Shown: positions 1-9,247 of the stretch, piece by piece
Layout of the letters: the number at the start of each line of letters is the position of its first letter
How positions within the stretch are numbered: position 1 is the first letter of the stretch
Source of the DNA: Asterionellopsis glacialis
Lineage: Eukaryota; Bacillariophyta; Plagiogrammaphyceae; Rhaphoneidales; Asterionellopsidaceae
Direction: 5' to 3'
Assembly (NCBI GenBank): GCA_014885115.2
Contig: WKLE02003827.1
Location: 1-17,186, forward strand
DNA length: 17,186 bases
Notes under the pieces: generated by a model
What the model was told of the DNA's origin: nothing
Database searches by the model: none
The model's input: the letters and a program-made list of their open reading frames with translations, nothing else
Position numbers and translations under genes: made by a program

Positions 1-482
1 CAACACCAACGTGTGGATGTAAACCAATCTATGGTTCAGGAATCCATGCTATTGAAGAAGGTCCATTATGGGTAGGACAATTATATGATGCAAATGAAGT
101 AATTGAATTGCACCGAATAGCCAGTCTTGATTTTGGAGCTTCTGCATCATCATCATCAAACGCACCAACACAACCATGGATATCAAAACAAACACGTAAT
201 TTATTATCCATCATTAAAGACGAAGCTTTACTCATGAACAACAAGAGCAAAAACAACGAACATGACAATACCATGTTTTATCGACGACCCACACCACAAA
301 TAGCTGGTGGTGATGGTTGTGGTAATCCACCTAAACTTGTGGATGTCATTCAAGAATTAGAAAAACGTAATTTCAAAGCTGTACGAACACATTTTGATAA
401 ACGTGCCTTACGTACAAATGCACCCATGTATGATTTTAATGAAGCTGTACAAACTGTATGTACAAGTTGTAGTAGTTCGTAG
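1..482 (+). CDS. TRM1: tRNA (guanine-26-N2)-dimethyltransferase, Trm1 family, C-terminal part
   Basis: Partial gene: the frame is open from base 3 at the window edge and ends at TAG 480-482, giving about 159 residues. Trm1 uses S-adenosylmethionine to dimethylate G26 of tRNAs. The visible part is the C-terminal region of the family. It has a Cys-containing stretch (CGCKPI) followed by GPLWVGQLYD, which matches the family's 'GPxWxGxLHD' block. Further on, MFYRRPTPQ and NPPKLVDVIQELEKRNF are followed by VRTHFDKRALRTNAP, equivalent to the family's 'vSrTHxxpxxiKTnAP' segment. A low-complexity Ser/Asn insertion lies between these blocks. The methyltransferase catalytic half lies outside the window, so completeness and introns cannot be judged. 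The ATG at 224 and others inside are internal methionines, not starts. The protein ends in a Cys/Ser tail. Assignment comes from these recognised motifs, not from a search. Confidence 0.85.
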   Translation, partial: TPTCGCKPIYGSGIHAIEEGPLWVGQLYDANEVIELHRIASLDFGASASSSSNAPTQPWISKQTRNLLSIIKDEALLMNNKSKNNEHDNTMFYRRPTPQIAGGDGCGNPPKLVDVIQELEKRNFKAVRTHFDKRALRTNAPMYDFNEAVQTVCTSCSSS

Positions 483-2252
483 TACCAGTTTTTTCTGTCA
501 GTGTAGACCACAGGGATACTAAAAACTAACTCACTACAATTGACTGCACGTATGTAATGCGAATTGAATACTATAGTTTCTCTAAAGTAAGCATTGTGTA
601 GAGAGATAAAGTAAAAAAACATGTACCGCCATTTTTTTTTTGGGGGGGCGGGGGAAGCAGAAACATCTACCTGTCCATCCATCCATCCAGACAAAAAATG
701 AGTATGGCATCTGTTGATATTCTTTCCTTTTCGTTTGCGTTATGGATCTCTTTTTGTATAGAGAGCAGACATGAAGAAGTATGAATTGGTAGAGATCCAT
801 ATGCGCATTTTAAAAATGAAACAATTCAAACATCTGATTGAGTTTTTAGATATGACTGTCTGTCCATTTTATATAATATACTAAAAAGAAGAAAATGAAA
901 AAAAAAGTGATGTTGTATTGTGATTGATTATTGTCACTGTCTGTGTATGGCATGGTGTTGTGTTCTGTGTCGTCCCATCAACACCTCCAACGTGCACAGT
1001 AAGTATCTTGTATCTTCAATTTTGTACATATATCTTTGTATCTCGTAGAGAGCAAGATGTGTTATGACAGGATGATACATATTACTAGTTACTACAGTAC
1101 TAATCATTTACTTCTCACATTGCTATTTATTATCAAAATTATCCTAAATAATGGCTTAAAAATGTAACATGAAAAAATAATAATGTTGTTGGCAAACGAA
1201 TTGTACGGAGTCCAAACTGGTAAGGTAAGTGTCTAAGGAGCTGTACCTTGCTATACCTTGAGAGGTTTGTAAATTGACATGGAAAAGACCTATCTGTTAT
1301 GTTCATTTATCAGTCACTGACATAAAGGTAGATTCATGTGTATATATAGGAAAATAGCTTGTTCAGAAACAACATCATGAGATTTTAGTTTTACGGACAA
1401 TACAAACTGTACCTAGTACCAGGTAACTACTATTTACATAATATATTATTATTAGAGAACAGTCTGAAATCAGCTGGCTGATGATGACTGATGACCTGTT
1501 CGTGCGTTGGGAAGCGAAATAATTTTGCTATCTCACTTCCGGAGTTTTTCATTACATATATCATAGTAACAGGTACACCTGGAATTGGGTGCGTGCGCAC
1601 AACGTGACATACCTACTTACTACAGGTACCAGGTAATTCCTCACGCGGCTATGGAACTCTAGGCCTCTAGTCCTGGAGAGACTCTCTCTCTAGAGGCTAT
1701 TATTATTTGTCTAGCTAGCAATAACGGTGCGTGTGTCCATTACAGGTAAAGGTAGGACTACAACATCACGCAACACACTACTGCACTTATCGCTATTAAC
1801 CCTAGCCTACCGACGTGCCTCTCTCTCCTACAACGATTGAGGACGACTCGGCAGCACTGTGCTACCATTGCCTTGATAGTCTTTCTCTAGAGATTCATCA
1901 CTCTCTTGTTGAGTCTGTGTTGTTGCCATTAGAAGAATAGCTATTAAAAGTCACTGACGTTCGTAGTGAAAAGCAGTCATAAGTACCGGTAATCAACGAA
2001 AAAGCCTTTTGTTCATTTATACACCTCTTCCGTTCTCCCTCTCTCTCTCGCTGTGATAAGAGCAACTCATGGGATATTGATTTTTTTTTACAAATTATCA
2101 AGCATTACAGCACAACTTAGAAGAATCACCATCGTCGTTAGTGTTTGCGGTAGCATCATCATTGCAGTCATTATCATTATTACTATTATAGATCATCATC
2201 ATCATCACCACCACCATCTTCTAACCCAGCAGTTACACACAAAAACATTATA
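483..2252. other. Intergenic spacer: 3' flank of Trm1 and upstream region of the DPP-like gene
   Basis: About 1.77 kb with no supportable gene; the short open frames lack ATG starts or coding character. It holds a homopolymer stretch (about ten T, then G-rich) near 631-654 and a CCAT microsatellite near 674-688. Several GTACC/GGTAC-type sites occur (for example 1426-1436, 1569-1580 and 1621-1637). An inverted repeat lies at 1663-1697, and CT-rich tracts occur at 1681-1690 and 2035-2050. Immediately before the start codon at 2253 is an ATC/ACC trinucleotide run (2191-2218) that probably lies in the 5' UTR. No clear TATA box was identified. Confidence 0.6.
1663..1697. repeat. Perfect 8-bp inverted repeat with CT/GA-rich centre
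   Basis: GCCTCTAG at 1663-1670 pairs with CTAGAGGC at 1690-1697. The interior has a further GGAGAG and CTCTCT complementarity, so the element can fold as an extended hairpin or cruciform. It lies about 560 nt upstream of the DPP-like start codon in a region rich in GTAC-type sites. Function is unknown, and it may be only simple-sequence drift. Confidence 0.45.
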
Positions 2253-5200
2253 ATGAGTCATTCAAATTCAATCAACAATAATAACGGAGGACAACAACAA
2301 CAACGGTCGTTACCACCCATACCTCAATATTTAACTGCTGAAGCTGTAGCAGCCTTACCACCACCTGGTTTGACAGGCCCGTCCTCGATTTGTTTTTCAC
2401 CAACCTTGAACAGAAATAATAATGATGAAAATAATGATGGAAACTGTTATTTAGCCTTTTTGGCGACAACTGCACCATCCTCTTTCTCCTCTTCAGGAGG
2501 AACATCATCTGTATCATCCCGTCGATTTCATTATCCACGTCATCATACAACACCAACTACAAGAACAACCAATCCACAACACCATTCCACCACAGCAACT
2601 GCAGCAACAACAACTACTACGACGACGGGTGAACGACAATTATGTGCTATTCATATGAATAATGTAGAGAATCAAATAGCAACCATAACAGGAGGAGGAC
2701 CCATGACACAAGGACAAATTCAACAATATGTATTTCCTTTATTAAAATTACCACCTAAACATTCATCTGTACAACAAACTAGTAGTGGCGGTATTCTAAC
2801 AGGTGGTGGTATACCATCCTCATCATCCACGAATACTACTACAGCCAAACCTGAAGTTTCCTTGGAAGAACGATTACGTCGTGAACGACAACGACTACAT
2901 GCCTCTGGAGGTGTCACACAATTTAGTTGGACCTATACAGCTAAAAACATGTTGCGAATATTAGTTCCCCTACGTGGAAATATATATATTCAAAATGATG
3001 TTGGAGCATTACCAACTAGTGAAAACTTGCAGTTAATCTATGACAAAAATATCAATTACTCCAACACGGCTGCCGTGGAAAAGAAAAGTGGTGCTGTCGT
3101 GGGGAGAGATAAATCAGCTATTGATCCACAATTATCACCGGATGGAAGTATGGTAGCCTTTGTTGTTGCCGGTGATATTTATGTTGTGAATGCTGAACCA
3201 ACTACATGGACACAATCGAATCAGAATAATGCAAATCACAAACCAGTACAAATTACATTTGGTGCATCCACAGGATCAGGATCATCCTCTACAACTACGA
3301 CGAGTGGTGATGCAGGTGAAAATGAAGACAAATGTATTACACACGGATTAGCTGATTTTGTGGCACAAGAAGAAATGGATCGGTATAGAGGATATTGGTG
3401 GGATCCACAAAGCAATGGTATACTATTCACACGTGTCGATGAAACATGTGTCCCACCGTATCGCATTATTCACCAAGGTCGTGATGGCGGTGTTGGATCT
3501 TCCTCTACAACATCTAAATCTGCTACGTCTGCCGAAGAAGCTACCTATGAAGATCATCGATATCCATTTGCAGGTAAAGCTAATCCAGAAATTACATTAG
3601 GATATGTAAAAATTGATCGGGCAAGTATTTTGGGTACTAGTGGTAACGGTACTTTAACAACAGAAGATATGTCTGTTGATGGTGGTAGTAGTAGTAGTTG
3701 TCAACAACAAAAGCCACAGAAAGCAAGCAAGGATAAATCTCTGACACAACAGCAACAGCAACCACGAGGAGTAGTAGGAAGTGGTGAGGATAATATGCAA
3801 GTCTTGAATTATTACTTGGATGGTGATGATCAACCTATGGATGAATCTACTGTAGATACTGATGGAACAGCAGCTGCTACCGGTGCACATTTAGATGGTA
3901 TTTTAGATGACAATGGTGACAAGACCACTGCGAATAATATCCATACTAGAGCCGCACAAAAAAATTGGTCAAATGTCAAATGGTTAAATCCACCACCTCA
4001 AGCCAAAGAATATTTGGTACGTATTAATTGGTTACCTGACGGGACAGTATGCGCACAATGGCAAAATCGACTTCAATCGACATTGGTCTTGGCAAGAATA
4101 GATATTGACGAGGGTACGACTCGTACGTTGCATGTTGAAACAAGTGATTTATGGATTAATTTACACAATATGATGAGACCGTTGTCAAAACCAATTCATC
4201 CAGATGATTGCTCGCATAGCAGCAGTAGCAGAGGCTCTACGACAGACCAAACGCAATCGCAAGTGCATCATCAACTACCTAATCCACTACCAGAAGGATC
4301 ATTTTCATTCTTATTTGCGTCAGAACGTACAGGATATTCACATTTGTACTTGTACACGTACGTTCCAGGATACAACGAAGGACGTGCTATACTGATCCGA
4401 CAAGTATCTGGTGGTGATTGGATGGTAGAAAACATCGCAGGAGTTGATATGAAAAAAGATGTTGTATATGTCACAGGAACATATGATTCTCCATTAGAAC
4501 GACATTTATATGCTCTACCACTAACCAATCGTGCATCACAGCGAGATGCAACACGGGATGATTCCACCAGAGATACATCTTCCTTGGGAAGTGGTGGAAA
4601 GGATGACTCTATGCACGACGGCCCTCCTTCAAGTGGTGGTGGTGGAGGAGGAGGTGTCCGTCGTGGATTCAAGCAGGTTATTAGTGCCTTTGGTGGCGGG
4701 TCTAAACCTCGTCGGAGTAACAATTCAATGAGTAGTAGTAGTTCAGCACAAGGAGACGATAGTGCAACACATGATCCTATCAGACTAACAAGTGAAACTG
4801 GTATGCATAATATTGTTATGGATGATGATTGTAAATATTTCGTTGATACAACATCAGATATCGGACAACCAACATCTGTTAAGGTTTATAAACTTCCTGA
4901 AAGATACCCATTCCCTGTTTCTTCCACGAATGTTTCGCCACCATCTGGTAAAATGAAAAAAGTTCCAAGAAAAACATCAGATTATAACCAAGAAAACAGT
5001 AATCGTAGTATTCCTGAGCAACGTCCTCCTCAGGCAGGGTTATTCTTTGCACTGTTTGACTCGTCAAGACCATCGTCCATGCCAAATCCGTTCAGCAACG
5101 ACAACTCTGTCACTACGGATATAGATTGGTTATCTAAATTACCTGCACCCGAACTTATCTCGTACCCCACAAGTGATGGGACCGAAACTCTTCATGCTGC

Positions 5201-6044
5201 AGTCTACCGTCCAGATCCTCAAGTGTTTGGTCCTGGTCCGTATCCCTTGATTTGTGCTGTGTACGGAGGACCACACGTACAAAGAGTAAATCGGTCATGG
5301 GCCCAATGTGCTGATATGAGAGCACAACGGTTACGGTCCTTTGGATTTGCTGTTGTAAAATGTGACAATCGTGGATCATCACGACGTGGTCTTGCCTTTG
5401 AAAGTGCCGTGCGGAATCGTTTAGGCCGGCTTGAGGTCTTAGATCAGGTTACAACTGTCCGTCAACTTGTCACAAGAGGTATTGCCGATCCTAACCGTGT
5501 GGGCATATATGGATGGTCATACGGCGGATACCTAGCTGCCATGTGTTTGTGTCGCGCACCTGATGTCTTTCATGTAGGTGTGTCTGGTGCACCTGTCACA
5601 AGTTGGGATGGCTACGATACACACTACACAGAACGGTATATGGGTCTCCCCGCAGACAACCCAAGTGGATACCGTGAAGCAGCTATCTTTGATCATGTTC
5701 CCAACATGAGAGGGAAACTCATGATTGTTCATGGGTTAATTGATGAAAATGTTCATTTTCGACATACAGCACGTTTAATTAATCGATTTATAGCTTCGGG
5801 GAAAGATTATGATTTGTTAATTTTCCCCGAAGAACGACATTCACCACGTCGTTTACGTGATCGAATTTACATGGAACAACGTATCAGTGATTACTTCTTA
5901 CGAAATCTTTGTGGAAATGATCCTATGAGAGGCATTGGTGGCGGTGTCACTGGAGCCTCTTCCCCATCACCCGCAGGACAGGGTGGCGGAAATGGTCCAT
6001 CTTCATCATCTTCAGGCATGCGGCCCATGGTTGGTCATCTTTAA
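2253..6044 (+). CDS. DPP8/9-like dipeptidyl peptidase (S9B prolyl oligopeptidase family serine protease)
   Basis: A single uninterrupted frame of 1263 codons. The family removes N-terminal dipeptides, typically after proline; DPP8/9-type members are cytosolic. No signal peptide or membrane segment is visible, which fits DPP8/9 rather than membrane DPP4. Domain order: a Ser/Thr/Gln/Asn-rich N-terminus (about 1-210); a beta-propeller (about 220-960) with DPQLSPDGSMVAF near 291, the substrate-amine-binding EE pair in DFVAQEEMDRYRGYWW (E373/E374) and SERTGYSHLYLY near 690; then an alpha/beta-hydrolase domain. The hydrolase carries the oxyanion Tyr in VYGGP (Y1004), nucleophile Ser1089 in GWSYGGY, Asp1164 in HGLIDENVHF and His1196 in EERHSPR. 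The Ser-Asp and Asp-His spacings (75 and 32) are close to those of DPP4. Length exceeds the usual ~860-900 aa because of low-complexity loops (about 410-580, 655-680, 755-830 and 895-935) and a Gly/Ser-rich tail. The ATG at 2253 is chosen because a stop overlaps it just upstream in another frame and the N-terminus reads as typical diatom low complexity. A start further downstream cannot be excluded. Confidence 0.93.
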   Translation: MSHSNSINNNNGGQQQQRSLPPIPQYLTAEAVAALPPPGLTGPSSICFSPTLNRNNNDENNDGNCYLAFLATTAPSSFSSSGGTSSVSSRRFHYPRHHTTPTTRTTNPQHHSTTATAATTTTTTTGERQLCAIHMNNVENQIATITGGGPMTQGQIQQYVFPLLKLPPKHSSVQQTSSGGILTGGGIPSSSSTNTTTAKPEVSLEERLRRERQRLHASGGVTQFSWTYTAKNMLRILVPLRGNIYIQNDVGALPTSENLQLIYDKNINYSNTAAVEKKSGAVVGRDKSAIDPQLSPDGSMVAFVVAGDIYVVNAEPTTWTQSNQNNANHKPVQITFGASTGSGSSSTTTTSGDAGENEDKCITHGLADFVAQEEMDRYRGYWWDPQSNGILFTRVDETCVPPYRIIHQGRDGGVGSSSTTSKSATSAEEATYEDHRYPFAGKANPEITLGYVKIDRASILGTSGNGTLTTEDMSVDGGSSSSCQQQKPQKASKDKSLTQQQQQPRGVVGSGEDNMQVLNYYLDGDDQPMDESTVDTDGTAAATGAHLDGILDDNGDKTTANNIHTRAAQKNWSNVKWLNPPPQAKEYLVRINWLPDGTVCAQWQNRLQSTLVLARIDIDEGTTRTLHVETSDLWINLHNMMRPLSKPIHPDDCSHSSSSRGSTTDQTQSQVHHQLPNPLPEGSFSFLFASERTGYSHLYLYTYVPGYNEGRAILIRQVSGGDWMVENIAGVDMKKDVVYVTGTYDSPLERHLYALPLTNRASQRDATRDDSTRDTSSLGSGGKDDSMHDGPPSSGGGGGGGVRRGFKQVISAFGGGSKPRRSNNSMSSSSSAQGDDSATHDPIRLTSETGMHNIVMDDDCKYFVDTTSDIGQPTSVKVYKLPERYPFPVSSTNVSPPSGKMKKVPRKTSDYNQENSNRSIPEQRPPQAGLFFALFDSSRPSSMPNPFSNDNSVTTDIDWLSKLPAPELISYPTSDGTETLHAAVYRPDPQVFGPGPYPLICAVYGGPHVQRVNRSWAQCADMRAQRLRSFGFAVVKCDNRGSSRRGLAFESAVRNRLGRLEVLDQVTTVRQLVTRGIADPNRVGIYGWSYGGYLAAMCLCRAPDVFHVGVSGAPVTSWDGYDTHYTERYMGLPADNPSGYREAAIFDHVPNMRGKLMIVHGLIDENVHFRHTARLINRFIASGKDYDLLIFPEERHSPRRLRDRIYMEQRISDYFLRNLCGNDPMRGIGGGVTGASSPSPAGQGGGNGPSSSSSGMRPMVGHL

Positions 6045-6065
6045 AAGAAACACAAGAAGGGTAAA

Positions 6066-6172
6066 GCCAGTCTCCATAGTACCCTCTAGAGATTTCCTCT
6101 TTGCAAAGGAGAGAACAATAAAAAATAAACAAGCCTTAAAATATAGCCCGCTAATGTGTTTGCGTTGTAATT
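6066..6172. repeat. ~108-bp direct repeat, copy A
   Basis: Begins 22 nt after the DPP-like stop codon. It aligns over its whole length, in the same orientation, with 8826-8933, which follows the acyltransferase gene. Shared blocks include TCCATAG, AGAGAT, TCCTCTT, AAAGGAGA, CCTTAAAATA and GTGTTT. By eye most positions agree, with a few single-base indels. Both copies hold a short hairpin around TCCTCTT...AAAGGA. The AATAAA-like string near 6116-6126 could serve as a polyadenylation signal for the DPP-like transcript. The element resembles no transposon I recognise. Confidence 0.7.
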
Positions 6173-6383
6173 GCGTGTTTGCACTGCACAAAACTTTTTT
6201 AGGTTTAGACTTTGCAGACGAAAGCATGCGTGAGCAAAGGAGCTTATATGCATTTGAAATATATCTGTAAAGGTGAAAAGGCGGAGGAATCGGGGCGGAA
6301 GCAGTCATTAGGGATCTTCAAAGGGGCAAGCATTTTCCATGGTGGGCATTACGTTCATTCAGGGCCACTTCCTAGGAAGATAC

Positions 6384-6825
6384 TCAAGGTAAACAGGTAT
6401 GGTAGTCACCCAAACCTGCATCAGCTGCGTCAATAAACATGAGATTAATCTCTTCAACGGATGACACATCCCAACATATTGTTTGACTGAATGAGCTTGC
6501 TCTGGCAAACATAAATTCCAGATGTTTAACTGTTGATGAATTCACTTGCAGATTCAAACATACCTGTCGTCGGTTCAACAAATGACAGTTCCATTTGTTT
6601 TATTGAACACTTTTGCATCGCAAATCATACGGCCTCTCTGTTTAACGGATGGCGCATTCTCTTTGTTTAACTTTTGATTGAACACTGTTGCAATTGAAAC
6701 ATCCCTCTCATATTTGTGGCTGTTGACACTTCCCACTTGCTTAACTTTTGATTGAATGAACTTGCACCAAAGAACATGCAAAAACAAATTATTTGTGACT
6801 TCGGATTCCCGCTCGTACCCATTAC
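6384..6825 (-). pseudogene. Decayed DUF285 (BspA-like / PARCEL-type) repeat-protein fragment
   Basis: Read on the minus strand, this segment carries repeats of about 24-25 residues (74-75 nt) with the DUF285 signature 'MFxGAxSFNQxLxxWDVSxVTxM'. The best unit starts at 6777 and reads MFFGASSFNQKL then KWEVSTATNM. It runs into a second unit at 6702 (RGMFQ), which continues in another frame as ATVFNQKLNK from 6691. A third unit starts near 6628 (MICDAKVFNKTN). A further unit at 6512 reads MFARASSFSQTICWDVSSVEE in a third frame, followed by NLMFIDAA. The homology therefore runs through all three frames, with at least two or three indels and an in-frame TGA at 6575-6577. It is a gene fragment, not a working gene. 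No start codon or N-terminal domain is visible. The family is usually found in surface or secreted proteins of bacteria and some microbial eukaryotes. Confidence 0.75.
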
Positions 6826-7491
6826 TAGGACTACGGTTAGCACTATGAATGCAAATAGATTGTTGTACTTATTAATAGAGGTACCGGGTACCGGACATCC
6901 TGAACATTCTTTGGAAATAGCCGGTGCCCGGTAGTTCGAAAATGAATTCCTGTAGAAAACTTGTTTCTGTACCAGGTAATACGAAAGTGATGTACATAAG
7001 ACACCCGCGAAAGATCTTCAAAGCTCACCTTTTCGAGCCACGTATTTTGTAGTCTCGACTGTGTACTATACCCAACAACGAATGCACACCGATTTTTTTT
7101 TAAACAAGCAGCGCACTTACTGTTGAGGAAAAATACAACGTCTGCACATAAAAACAATAAAGTACTCTGGGGAGATAACCTGTACCAGGTACTGTATCCT
7201 AGGTGAAGAAAAAGATATGAGTCCAGAATTATTGGACGTAAACAATCCGACGACACGTCGGCATGGAGGTGGACAAAGAATGATTCAGGTGGCAAGCGAA
7301 TAGGCTTGAAGGATCTATTTGTACACTCATAATTTTTATAATTCACTGGTTTGATTGGCAGTAAAACTACTCGACCGTACTTCTAGACCACATCGTTGCT
7401 TTATGGGCACGAGAACCTGCTGGCAACGATCGTAGTTTTAACACTTACTTGTTGATGATTTCAAGACCCAAACCGAAACAAAACTAAAAGT

Positions 7492-8697
7492 ATGAACAAG
7501 ATTCTGATTCACAAAGGAGACTATGCTAACATTCTCAAGTTGATGCCAAGAGTAGAAACGTCCACATTGAGCTCCGGTTGGGATGACGGTAAAACAGCTG
7601 CATTTACCAATGCTATTAAACAGGTGGTAATTGAAAATCCAATACTTTCAAGCCATCTTATTTGGGAAAAGAAGGCTCTCTACGCGTGCACAGGAACATA
7701 TCCCCCAGATAAATATGAGTTTGTGACTGTAGTAGAAGAAAAAGATATAGACATTGAGCACTTGGACACCCATAAAGCAAGGCTTGACTTCATTAATAAA
7801 CACATCTCTTCGAAGGTGGGATTCAAGAAGAAACTTGTTTCAGAGGACCTGAAGACGAAGCGCCCTCTCTTTCATGCCCACCTTTTTCGGTTTCGTAATG
7901 GATATGCTTGTTATCATGTAGGCATTTCCCATGCCCTTGTTGATGGGCATACTTATTATCTAATTATTGACCAGATATCTTCCTTCATGAACCAGCAAGA
8001 GATCTCCAAGATAGTTTGGGGGAATCCTAATCTAGCCACACTTGAGACAGTACCTGACCATTATACGAAGAGAGACAAGAGGCGATCAGGACTGTTGCCT
8101 CTTTTGTTTGGCTTTTTGCGTTATCAGTTCCGTTCGGGGAAGCACAAGGAGCACGCCTGGCTAATAATCAGCAAAGAAGAGCTCGTTCGGCAAAAGGACA
8201 AACAAGTTGACAAGAAAGTCACCGATTATATTAGCTCTCATGACTTAATTATCTCATCTTTGTCGCAGCTCATACAATCTTCTGATGAGATTGTCATTAC
8301 TTTCAACAATCGTGAACGAGATTCCTCATTTAATGTCAATGATGGTGGCAACTGTCTCAAACAGATGTCCATGCCTAGCAAGATTGCATCAAACCCAAAT
8401 TTCTGTCGCAAGGCAGTGAACAAAGGTTACTACTATGGTGCAAATGAATATAAAGGAAAGGCACTAAGGCAAGGCCGTGTGTGTTGGACATCTACGTGGG
8501 CAACTGGGCACAAATCAATCCAGGGTGTATCCATGCTTTGCCATTGTCCATCTTTGGAGTTTGTCTATTCTATCCCAGCTGATACGTGCATCATCTTTCC
8601 AATTGATAATGAATACTTTGGAGTTAGTCACAATATTTCCAAATTTAACGAGACTGAGCTTAGCAATATGGAAAAGTGGCTCAAGGTAGTTGAGTGA
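7492..8697 (+). CDS. HxxxDG acyltransferase (condensation-domain / BAHD / CAT-like fold)
   Basis: Intronless 401-codon gene starting at ATG 7492 and ending at TGA 8695-8697. The active-site signature is ISHALVDGHTYY, with catalytic His147 and structural Asp151-Gly152. This is the HxxxDG motif of the chloramphenicol-acetyltransferase-like superfamily (BAHD enzymes, NRPS condensation domains, wax-ester synthases). A second family-like region, NNRERDSS...DGGNCL (about 273-289), corresponds to the 'N-R-R...GN' segment of the C-terminal lobe. The BAHD 'DFGWG' motif is absent; NEYFGVSHN near the C-terminus may occupy its place. Length is normal for a stand-alone member. Such enzymes move an acyl group from a CoA or carrier thioester to an alcohol or amine; the substrate cannot be told. 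No signal peptide or membrane span is seen. Codons end in C or G more often than in the neighbouring DPP-like gene (for example AAG over AAA for Lys), by eye. Confidence 0.8.
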   Translation: MNKILIHKGDYANILKLMPRVETSTLSSGWDDGKTAAFTNAIKQVVIENPILSSHLIWEKKALYACTGTYPPDKYEFVTVVEEKDIDIEHLDTHKARLDFINKHISSKVGFKKKLVSEDLKTKRPLFHAHLFRFRNGYACYHVGISHALVDGHTYYLIIDQISSFMNQQEISKIVWGNPNLATLETVPDHYTKRDKRRSGLLPLLFGFLRYQFRSGKHKEHAWLIISKEELVRQKDKQVDKKVTDYISSHDLIISSLSQLIQSSDEIVITFNNRERDSSFNVNDGGNCLKQMSMPSKIASNPNFCRKAVNKGYYYGANEYKGKALRQGRVCWTSTWATGHKSIQGVSMLCHCPSLEFVYSIPADTCIIFPIDNEYFGVSHNISKFNETELSNMEKWLKVVE

Positions 8698-9247
8698 ATG
8701 TTCGAGTTCGCAATGCTTGATCTTGTTCTTTTCAATTTTCTTTGAGAACGACCATTATTAAGAAACGGCGGAGATTACATTCTCGCTTATGTCTTACCAC
8801 CACCTGCATCATAATCACCTGCAGTGCAAGTGTCCATAGCACCCTTTAGAGATCTCCTCTTCTCAAAGGAGAACACAATTAAAAAAATAACTAAACCTTA
8901 AAATAAAGCATTCTAACGTGTTTACATTGCAATAATGCTCAAGTCCTACCCCTGGAAAAGAGGATGCATGCGATTGCTTCATTTTCCTTGCGTTGTTTCC
9001 GACAAAACAAAACTTTGTATCACCTTTCAACTGCTGGAAGTATCCTTTGGGGAGGTTAGTTTGAAAATGCCTCATTCATAAGAGACGCATGGAGATTTTG
9101 AGAGAGGAGGGTGAAACAACTGAAAGACAAAAATTCTAGTTTGCCGTTTTTGTAATGTTTTGATTCTATACACAAAAATTATAATCTATCTTCTCTATAA
9201 ATGAAATGTTAGAAACCGTTTCGTTTGTTTCATATTTTTATTTCATC
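8698..9247. other. Spacer between convergent acyltransferase and dioxygenase genes
   Basis: About 550 nt where the plus-strand acyltransferase and minus-strand dioxygenase face each other. It holds repeat copy B (8826-8933) and otherwise A/T-rich 3'-flank sequence. A 70-codon minus-strand frame (8863-9075) does begin with ATG, but it overlaps the repeat and has no recognisable motif, so it is not called. Confidence 0.55.
8826..8933. repeat. ~108-bp direct repeat, copy B
   Basis: Second copy of the element at 6066-6172, in the same orientation and 129 nt after the acyltransferase stop codon. The hairpin is cleaner here: TCTCCT and AGGAGA flank a short loop. Further downstream (about 8940 onward) the similarity to copy A fades. 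The two copies bracket a 2.65-kb block that contains the DUF285 pseudogene and the acyltransferase gene. Confidence 0.7.

Larger units (their letters stand above)
6045..7491. other. Spacer between the DPP-like and acyltransferase genes
   Basis: About 1.45 kb. It contains the first copy of a ~108-bp dispersed repeat (6066-6172), a minus-strand DUF285-type pseudogene (6384-6825) and a cluster of GTACC/GGTAC-type sites at 6881-6896, 6969-6979 and 7182-7192. Other open frames in this stretch start at non-ATG codons and show no recognisable motif, including a 167-codon one at 6843-7346 on the minus strand. They are not called. Confidence 0.6.

Noticed and set aside
631..654. Poly-T/poly-G run as a possible terminator or G-quadruplex
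   Set aside because: Only two uninterrupted G runs are present, too few for a convincing quadruplex, and intrinsic terminators do not apply to this type of genome.
2053..2253. Upstream frame ending in a poly-His tract and overlapping the DPP-like start
   Set aside because: It starts at GTG and the His run is just the ATC/ACC simple repeat of the 5' leader; not credible as a uORF product.
4271..4723. 150-codon minus-strand frame inside the DPP-like gene
   Set aside because: Shadow of the plus-strand low-complexity coding sequence, whose protein carries clear S9 motifs.
6843..7346. 167-codon minus-strand open frame
   Set aside because: It begins at a GTG, has no recognisable motif and runs through the cluster of GTACC/GGTAC sites; composition does not look coding.
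8863..9075. 70-codon minus-strand frame with an ATG
   Set aside because: It overlaps repeat copy B, and the corresponding frame at copy A is not conserved in length or stop position; no motif.
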